From Bugulina stolonifera (Eukaryota; Bryozoa; Gymnolaemata; Cheilostomatida; Bugulidae), in NCBI GenBank assembly GCA_935421135.1, contig OW285190.1:13898501-13962500 (forward strand): a stretch of 64,000 bases of DNA. Direction: 5' to 3'. Position 1 is the stretch's first letter. Each line of letters starts with the position of its first letter. Made by a program: the position numbers and the translations under genes. Shown here one piece after another: positions 15,301 to 24,300 of the stretch. The notes under the pieces are model-generated. The model was given only the letters and a program-made list of their open reading frames with translations. It ran no database searches and had not been told where the DNA came from.

Positions 15301-18300
15301 CAGGGCATAATTCACACCCTTATATCTAACTACCTGATACTTCCAGAGATCCTCAGCGACATGTATCTGCAGGTATGCTGACTTTAGATCGACGACTTTG
15401 AGCTCCCCTTGCAGCTGTCGCCATTTCCTAAGTTTGTCCCCACAAACAGCAACCATGTCATCGCCCGTATGACACTCAACATAGTTATTCAGTTCACGGT
15501 AATCCATGACTGGACGAACCTTGTCTTTTGTTGGTTGAAACACCGCCAGTAATGGAATAATACCTGTGACTGGCCCATCCCACCGTTTCAACCAACCCTT
15601 CGAGATCCAGCTCTCGAGTTCAGCGCAATAACGCTCTCGCAAATGTGGCGCCTGAGCACACTTGTACTCAGAGACACGTGACTGAAGCTTCTTGGGAGAT
15701 TCTCCAGACCACCGCCAGCTGACCGTCCATTGACCATTTGCAAAGGTGGCATAGAAGTCGGGGTCCTCAACCCTCAGAGACTTATTAGTGTCGCCACAAC
15801 GACTGCCGGCTGCTCCACAAGCCAATGACGTATGGTCACTCCGCTGATCAGGAATCCTGCAGCAAGTACCCGAGGGAGACTTTCCCCAGCGAACCGAGTA
15901 CTTCGAGTCAGAGCCTCTCTGCACAGTGACTCCACCCATGTGATCAATCACATCTCCGCCAAGTAAGCAATCAACTCCCAGATTGCCCAACTCATTCATC
16001 ACTGGCGCAGAGACATCAAAACAGTGCCCGTGCAATCCAATGATAACCCGACAACAACCCCTCACGTTAGAGGCCTTGCCATCAGCCGTTAACAAAGGCC
16101 GACTCTGCCTTAGGGCCTTTCCCACCACCACCCGCGGACTGACCAGAGTCCGCTCGCTTCCAGTGTCAACCAGACACGAGAAACAACGACCGTTCAGAAC
16201 GGCCTGAATGACTGGCATTCGACTACTAGTTGTAGCCTTACCAGTGGCCCCCGACAGCGCCAGGCTATCTCGCGGTACGCATGCACCGCTCAGCACTTCA
16301 CTCGTTGTTGAGGAGCGAGGTGCTCGGCGATTAACGCCTAGTTGCTGGTGTCCATGGCGGAGGATGCGGCGCCCCGAGTTGCACCCTCCCCGTGAAAACC
16401 CGACTGGCTATCCTCCAGCCCTGCAGCCGCTGCAGGCGGCTTCGGTGCAGGACACTCCTGCACCCAGTGATCGGTGCTGCCACACCGAAAACACCCTGCC
16501 CTCTTGCCAGAAGAGCGCTTCGAAGGCTGCTTACCGGAGAAGGCCCGCCTACTCACGGTACACTCCTTTACCCGGTGTGGACCTCCACAGCGGAAGCAAC
16601 TAGCAGTGCTCCCCGTCTGCTTACCCGAAGCAGTAGCAGCGGCAGTGACAGACGGCTGTGCTGATCCAGCACGCCCTCCCACTGCCCTCCTCGATGCGAG
16701 CTTCCCTCGCACCCGGGACAACAGCGCCCCAAAGTCGACGGTGTACGCACCTTCGTGCGTCACCGCCCACTCATAGACTGAGGCTGGGAGCCCCTCTATG
16801 AACTTAATCCGAAAACTAAGGTCTGTAGAGGACAGCCCCAGTCTACCAGCGTACCTCTCCAGCCTGTCGAGGTACACGTCAACCGACTCTCCCTCCTGGA
16901 GTTCGAGGTTGACAAACTGACGCCAAGCCTCCTGCCGAGGCATGGCGTACTCCGCTGTTAACACAGCCTTCACGACGTCCCAATTAGACGCCTCGTGTAC
17001 CATCATCCGTCCGTACACTCGAGCAGCATTGCCCCCCAGCATGTATGCTAGCAGGTCGGTTGGAGACACTCTCTCCAACCCACAGTACCTCTCGTACTCA
17101 CGCAGCCACGCTGCCACGTCTACTGACCCATCGCCAGTAAACTGAGACACTTGTCTCCTGATTCGGTCCAAAATCGGACCACGTGCCTGATTGAGCACGC
17201 TGGCAAGCGTGCCAGCATCCACCAACAGAGTGGTGGGTTCCCTCTCTGGCTGGCTTGACGACTCACCAGAAGTCTCATCTTTTAAGCCAGGCTTACTCAT
17301 TATTAACAACGAAAACAAAACAAAATGCAATAACGTAATTAAATAAGTGGAGAAAAACAATTAATTAAATAAGAAAAAGAGCCGAAATAGCTTGTTGGCT
17401 TACTGAACAGCACAGTTGCAGTAAGGAAAGAGATAATGATAAATACGCAGTACCAAACTGCTTCACGATGGCTCTCCGACCTCCCCTTAGCCACCACCTA
17501 CGCCACCTACGCGTTGGCTACCAGAGCACAACACGGTTGAATAATAATAATTGAATGTGAGCACAGACACAGCGAGACTTCCACTCCGCACAAATACGTT
17601 TGTGCAACTGACCGCAGTCCACTCGCTGCTGTCCCAATCAACGCGCATGCGTCTCGATCACCACGTGACCATTCGAAGACCTCACAATATCCTCAATGGA
17701 AATGGTTAGCTTAAAACATCGTGAGAAAAGAGTTAGTAACGGCAATCATTAGCCCTGTAGCTTATTAATAAACAGGAAGTACTCTAATATCTGTACACGT
17801 TGTCCAGCCTGTCAAGAGGCAGCCAGAAAGGTGGTACAGTCAGTTTCTTTTATTGGTGGCAACCAGGATAGAGAGATCATATCTCAGAAAAGTGTCTGCC
17901 ATATTCTACTTGGGAAGTAGTACGATAATTGTGACAAATGCCGATAGGAGGCCAAATATTGCTGGAGATTCCTTTGGTATGGAGGTATACCCACTGTTGA
18001 TAGATACAGACTCTATTTCAAGGTGGTCTGCGACTTGTGGTAGTTTTTTATATAGGCTTTACACTGTACCACGGTACCCAGAGAACCACAATCCTCTTTT
18101 ACCTCTGAGTCTACAACAACAGTTAGACAACTTGAACCCAGGAGAGTTCTTAACTTATGTCCTTAAAGACTTAACATTGGAAGAAAGGGAGTCTTTAATG
18201 GTGGATGAAAGACAACGAAGGAAAACATTTCTTGCAAGCTGGCCATACGATGACCAAAGGTCAGGTATCAAGATGGCTCAAGCTGGATTCTACTCTCTAG

Positions 18301-21300
18301 ATGACTATGACAGAGTACAGTGTGTGTTCTGTAGAGGTTCCCTCCATAAGTGGGACTCTGGGGATACCCCCATGATTGAACATGCAAGATCATTTACCTT
18401 CTGCAGGTTTGTTAAGGGACTCGAATGTGGAAACAGAGAATACAGAAATACCCAGGCACTGCTTGGCAACCTACATGTGCATTGTAATAATATTACTAAA
18501 TAAATAGGAATTTCCATCTCCCAAAGTGCTTTGGACTCTCAAATCACTACTAGCATTATTCAATTGTGTTAGCAGTAACCTTTTTATAGAAGGCAATTAT
18601 GTGAAGCTTTTATTCAAATTAGGTTACATTTGTATCTACGACAGTATTTTAGATACACTTTTATTTACAAATTGAACTTCAACAATTCAATATGCACCGA
18701 TAGCCACCAGGTCTAAAGCCTTTGCAAGTTGGCCAGCATACTAGCTACTAGGAATGTGTGAAGCTGGCTTCTTTTTCACTGGGTTTGACTACCAATTTGG
18801 ATGTTTTATTGCTCCAGTAGTGAGGTGGGATGAGGGGGATGATCCATGGGCAGATTATGCTCAGTGGTTTCCAAATTCTTTTTCAAGTATTATGTGGTCA
18901 TATAATGACCATAAGTGGTGAAGTGGGATGACGACAGAAGGGAATGTGGAAGTTGTCCGCTCTTTGGAATTTGAGCGAAGTCAGAATTGATTGTACATGT
19001 CATAATTGCCTAGTCTTTATGTTATACCACCACATAACAAACTGTTGTAATACCAGTTTATTCACATGGTAAGCAATTTACACTACGTTTTATCATTCTA
19101 TTTTTGTTGTTCAATTTAATGAGAGCAGTGCATATTTACATTACAGCTGTTCTCAGTGACTGTGTGTCTAGAGGTACAGATATTGGTAAAGGTATAGAAT
19201 ATCTACTGGCTACTGGTAACTTACAGTCCAAGTCTGGATTGGGGCTCATGCAGGTGCTCAATATAATATGTTTGATTATAATGTCATGTGATATGATACT
19301 TGGGCAAAACACATCTTTGGTTATAATGTACTAGCTATGTTATATATATAATGCATTGTGTTATGAGCCATCTGAGCTACTGGTTGTGTAGTGGATAATG
19401 ACCTTTAAATTCTTCACAGTACCTATACTTATGGATGATTGATGGCGCCATCCAATACAAGCCTGTTTGCCAAAACAAGTCTATTGCTGCTGGTTTAGAT
19501 TACAGATTTTAAATTTAAATGTCTAGTTGGCTTATTATAGGTTCTATCATAATTCACAAGCATATAATACACACTAGATTACATTTTAAAAAAATATTAT
19601 TGTTCAGTACATTTTTCTCATTTTCTGTTTTAGAACAGTGCTTTGAGCGTGTTGGCAGACAAGCTGAACTTTTATAGATATTTGTCACATTTCCGTGCTG
19701 TGCATCGAGGTGCATTCTTTACTACCATGAGGACATCTACAGTACGTAAACTGCTGCCAGAAGCCTGGGGATTCCTCTGTCCTGTACACACTCCAGATGG
19801 TACCCCGTGTGGACTGCTCAACCACCTGTCAGCACCATGTGTGGCGGTAAACACAACCGGACCAACCGAACCTCTGGAGAGGTTTCTGTCTTCCAACGGG
19901 TTGCTCACTCTTACGGACACTCTGATTGGACAAGTGAGCAACTTCTATGAGGTAATATATTCACCAGTATATACTTTGGTGTAGGGGAGGGCTTCTACCA
20001 CTGACAATATGACATCACCGGTATCTAATACAGCACACGTCCTTGTCATTCCAAACCCTATTACTGAGTCTGAATTTTAATTTGAAAACAATGCTAATGT
20101 ATAGTTTGTAGTAAAGACATGTCATGCCATTGTATAATTTGTATATTCCTTGCATGAAAAACATGTATGTTGTTGTTATGACGGACGTATGTAAATTTTA
20201 ATAATCCAAATTAAATGGTTTATGAAGTATGTATGTGCAGGTGTTCCTAGATGGAAAAGTTCTGGGTTATGTACACAGTAAAGATATGAACAACATGGTG
20301 GATAAACTAAGGAGGTGTAAACTAACTAAGTATGGACCGAGAGGTGAAAGAGGAGACGCACTGGTAAGCCATTACTTATTTATATATCCTATGATAGTTC
20401 CTCCATGCTATACATGTACATATATATTTGGCCCTGGAGAATTTATGTATGTTGAAAGTGTTAACATTTTGTTTCTGCATTCCTTCACAGCTACACTGTA
20501 TATCAATATATGAACTGATAAACCAGTATGTAAGCCTGAGCAGCATATTGATATAAAGCACCCTGAGAAGAATGTTTTGAATGGTACAATGATGTACCAT
20601 TCATGTACATATCATCACAGGTTTGTATGCTTTCAACTTGGCATTGTTCAGATGATTATATTATACAAAGGTGACAACTCCCAAGAATCAATTTATAAAA
20701 TACCCAAAATTGCTGAACTACTCCAAATATGCTCAAAGGAAAGTAAAAGATGTAATTTCAATATTAATTCAAAGATAAGGTTTCTGTTCACTATCTGTTG
20801 TAGATAACGCCTTTCCTGGAGATAGCTGTGGTACCTAAGACAACTCACCCTAGCCAGTATCCTGGCATTTATCTATTCACAAGTATGGGACGTATGATGC
20901 GACCCGTTGTTAATCTAAAGTACAGTGCTACGGAGTGGATAGGTATGGTGCCATTATTTTTATTAGCATGCACTACATGGGAGGCCAGAATCTGTTCGTA
21001 GTCGTAGTGATTATGAGGCTGTAACTATTAGGGATATACTGATGGAATGCGTGTGTAATTCAATATTGTTCTGAGTGGTTAGGATGCTGAACCTTCATGC
21101 TTAAGGTTCCAGGTTCGAATCTCGGTCACGATGGTGTTAGGAAGAGCATCCAGCCACAATTGCTCCTGTGCCTCATATAAAAGTCCTTAGGGTCATGCAA
21201 GCCAGCATGGCTTCAAGGCAACTCCTCTGCCCCTGCCAAAAAAAGGCCATGTCATCTGGGCCTTTCTCACAGGAAGTTGGCCAGCACTGGCACCTGGCAG

Positions 21301-24300
21301 TGCAAGCTGCAAGGGGCTGGTTACGCTGAGGAATATAAGCCTGTGAGTTTTTTTTTATAACATGTTAAAATAGACTTGCACCTCTATATTATACATGGAT
21401 GAGAAAAGTTTGTATTCTTGTGTTAGAAATTGTTCCCTCTTCTATTGTCAGAATACAGAAAGAAGATAACTTCTAACTAGGGATTTTATCAAATGTAAAT
21501 TTCATCTCAAACATAAATAGCACTTAGACCTAAATGAACATATGCATTATATATTATGAATGTATTGCTCTACAAATGCCACTCGCCTATATTTACTGAT
21601 ACTGGTCAGTTTTATGTTTGTTAAAGACCAGTAACAGTAAATAATTATAATCTAATGGTTTTTATACATTTTACTTTGCAAGGAATTTCAACTTGTGTTC
21701 TATACTCGCACAGTCTGATGTATGCATATTGCTCTGTGTAGGTAGTTTTGAGCAAGTCTACATGGACATAGCAGTTAGAGGTGATGAAATAGTGAGAGAT
21801 GAGGAGAATAGACCCATTACTACACACATAGAGTGTAGCCCTACCAGTACCCTCAGTTACATAGCTGGTCTCACACCCTTCTCAGACTTTAACCAAAGTC
21901 CTAGGAATATGTACCAATGTCAGGTATGTGCTCGACTAGCCTGTGTACCAATATATACCAATGTCAGGTACGTACTCTACTAGCCTGTGATTATTCAATG
22001 TCTATTTAAAGAGAATAAACCTTGAATAGCAAGGTTCCCACTAGTCCTTGGTCACTTCGAATTTCAATCAAAGTTCCAACTTTACTCCTAATATTCTAGT
22101 TATTAAAACAGTTTTCAGCAAAGAAGTACTTGACATATAAAATTGTACCAAAGTCTTTATTATTACCACTAGATACTGTTCATGTGTTCTTATTCACTTT
22201 TAAGTATTCCATATTCTAATGGCTAATATTATACATGCAATATATGTATAGGATATGACAGTCTTATATTTTATGTTCTGTCACTACATTGTCTATGTAC
22301 ATTCGGTAGATGGGTAAACAGACAATGGGTACACCGTTACACGCATACAACTACAGATCTGATAACAAGTTATACAGACTACGTACTCCCCAGAGTCCAC
22401 TTGTACGACCCCATGCCCATGATCAGTACGCTATAGATGAGTATCCGCTAGGTACCAATGCTGTGGTGGCAGTCATATCTTACACGGTAAGTGTAATCTG
22501 CAGAAATTATAACATCTACGGTGTGTATAATATGCAGATGTTATGCCATGTCATCTGGGCCTTTTCTCACAGGGAGTTGGCCAGCAGTGCGAGCTGTAAG
22601 GGGCTGGTTACGCCGAAGAGTATAAGCCTGGTGAGTTTTTTTATGACACGCGCAGTCAGTATAATATGCAGCAAGGTAGGTTTACATGGAAGGTGTAATA
22701 TGTTTCTTTATCCACTGTGGGTGCAGTGTTCAGGTGTACAACATTATAGAATCATAAATATGCATAGGTCTACGTTATATGCTTTATATTTCACTGTAGT
22801 TGTTAAGTTGATAATAATGGCAGTTCCATGTGTTCAACCACCACACAACAGATATAGAATTACACTTGACATGTTTATAGGGGTATGATATGGAGGATGC
22901 CTTCATCCTCAACAGAGGTTCCTATCAACGAGGCTTTGCTCATGGATCTGTGTTGAAGACAGAGGTAAGCCCTCCCTCCTACACCTACTGCAGTGTAGTT
23001 CATAGAGTATACTGATGGTGCTGTGATACTCGATTAATCCTCATACTTCTTACTAATACATGTACATGTATGCAAGTATCTTATTGTCCCATGCACTAAC
23101 AAATAAACACTTGTTCTTCTCTCCTCATGTCTTTGATAGCTCATACAATAAACTAGTGATAAGTTATACTAAAACATGACAGTGAAATATGGAGGCTGGT
23201 GAATTAAATTATTAGCATGCAGTTCAGTATGTTTCATGTTTTATACATACGAAAGTAGAGGTTAGTTTGGAGACTACTACTATCAAAATCTATAAAATCG
23301 AATTACCAGGTGGCAAGAAATGAAAACTCCCACATCGTACATAGTTTGAACTATTTCTGCATGTAGAATATATATTATACCTGATAAATTGACCACAAAC
23401 TGTAGATGATCTTGTAAACTAAACATTGTACATGTACATAACGTTCTAGGTGATAAACCTAATTGAGAAGACAGACAGGCTGAGCGCCAACTCGGTGGTA
23501 TTTATCAATGCAAGCAAGTCTCCAGATGAGGATACAAACAAGTATATTGGGCCTGACGGTCTGCCGCATATAGGTGTATATTTGGAATCAGGGTGTCCTC
23601 TCTACAGGTTAGTTTCAGGATGGTACTCCATTCTTGTCAGCTGACCCCTATAATTAGTATCCACACAATTTATTGGCAGTTTAGAATAATTATTTTGCCT
23701 TCAATTCAGCTTGAGCAACTTCCATGACCAAATGACAACTAGTGTAGCAACGTGGTTGGTCTAGTTTGACTTACCGCTAATATCCCTTTTCTATGTCTTG
23801 GAAATTGCCTAGTCATGATGAAAGGGGAGACAACTCTTAAACTTGTGGTATATTCTAGAAAGAGTGGACATGTATCTATATATCGTCTTGCTTGACATTC
23901 GTGTCACTCAATAGCTCAATATAACGTGATAGTATTATAGGTCTATATGTTATACAATAACTATATTCAGTGGATCTCGGATATTTATATTACATGTATT
24001 TGACCGAAGCACTGGAAGCTGGTAGTTCCACTGAATAAGAGGGCTTTTATTTGGCTCTGTGTTTAGATATTGGATTTTACTCTAGTCTGCTAACCTTTTA
24101 AAGTATACTGTTTGTTTACTGGTAGATGACTTTTAAATTTGTTACAATGTACTGTAGTTACTGCAACATGTTGACTGGGCAGTACTGGGTGGAGAAGTAC
24201 AAGCATGACGAGCCAGCATACGTAGAGACTGTGAAAGTCCTTGGACATGAGCACGGTGATCAGAAGCTGACTAAAGTAGCTATTACATACAGAGTTGTAG

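Larger units (their letters stand above)
12803..17686 (-). mobile_element. Complete LTR retrotransposon (Ty3/gypsy-like), very recent insertion
   Basis: A 4,884-bp element sits in POLR1B intron 10, antisense to the host gene. The 294-bp terminal repeats differ at a single base (12828 A, 17418 G), and the element is bounded by a perfect 5-bp target duplication, atatc (12798-12802 and 17687-17691). Read on the minus strand, the order is LTR, gag with two zinc knuckles, then protease, reverse transcriptase, RNase H and integrase, then a purine-rich tract and LTR. No envelope gene is seen. Base composition is clearly more GC-rich than the flanking introns. The integrase-last order and 5-bp duplication fit Ty3/gypsy (Metaviridae); a BEL-like or separate lineage is not excluded. 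Both ORFs are open, so it may be active or only recently silent. Confidence 0.95.
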
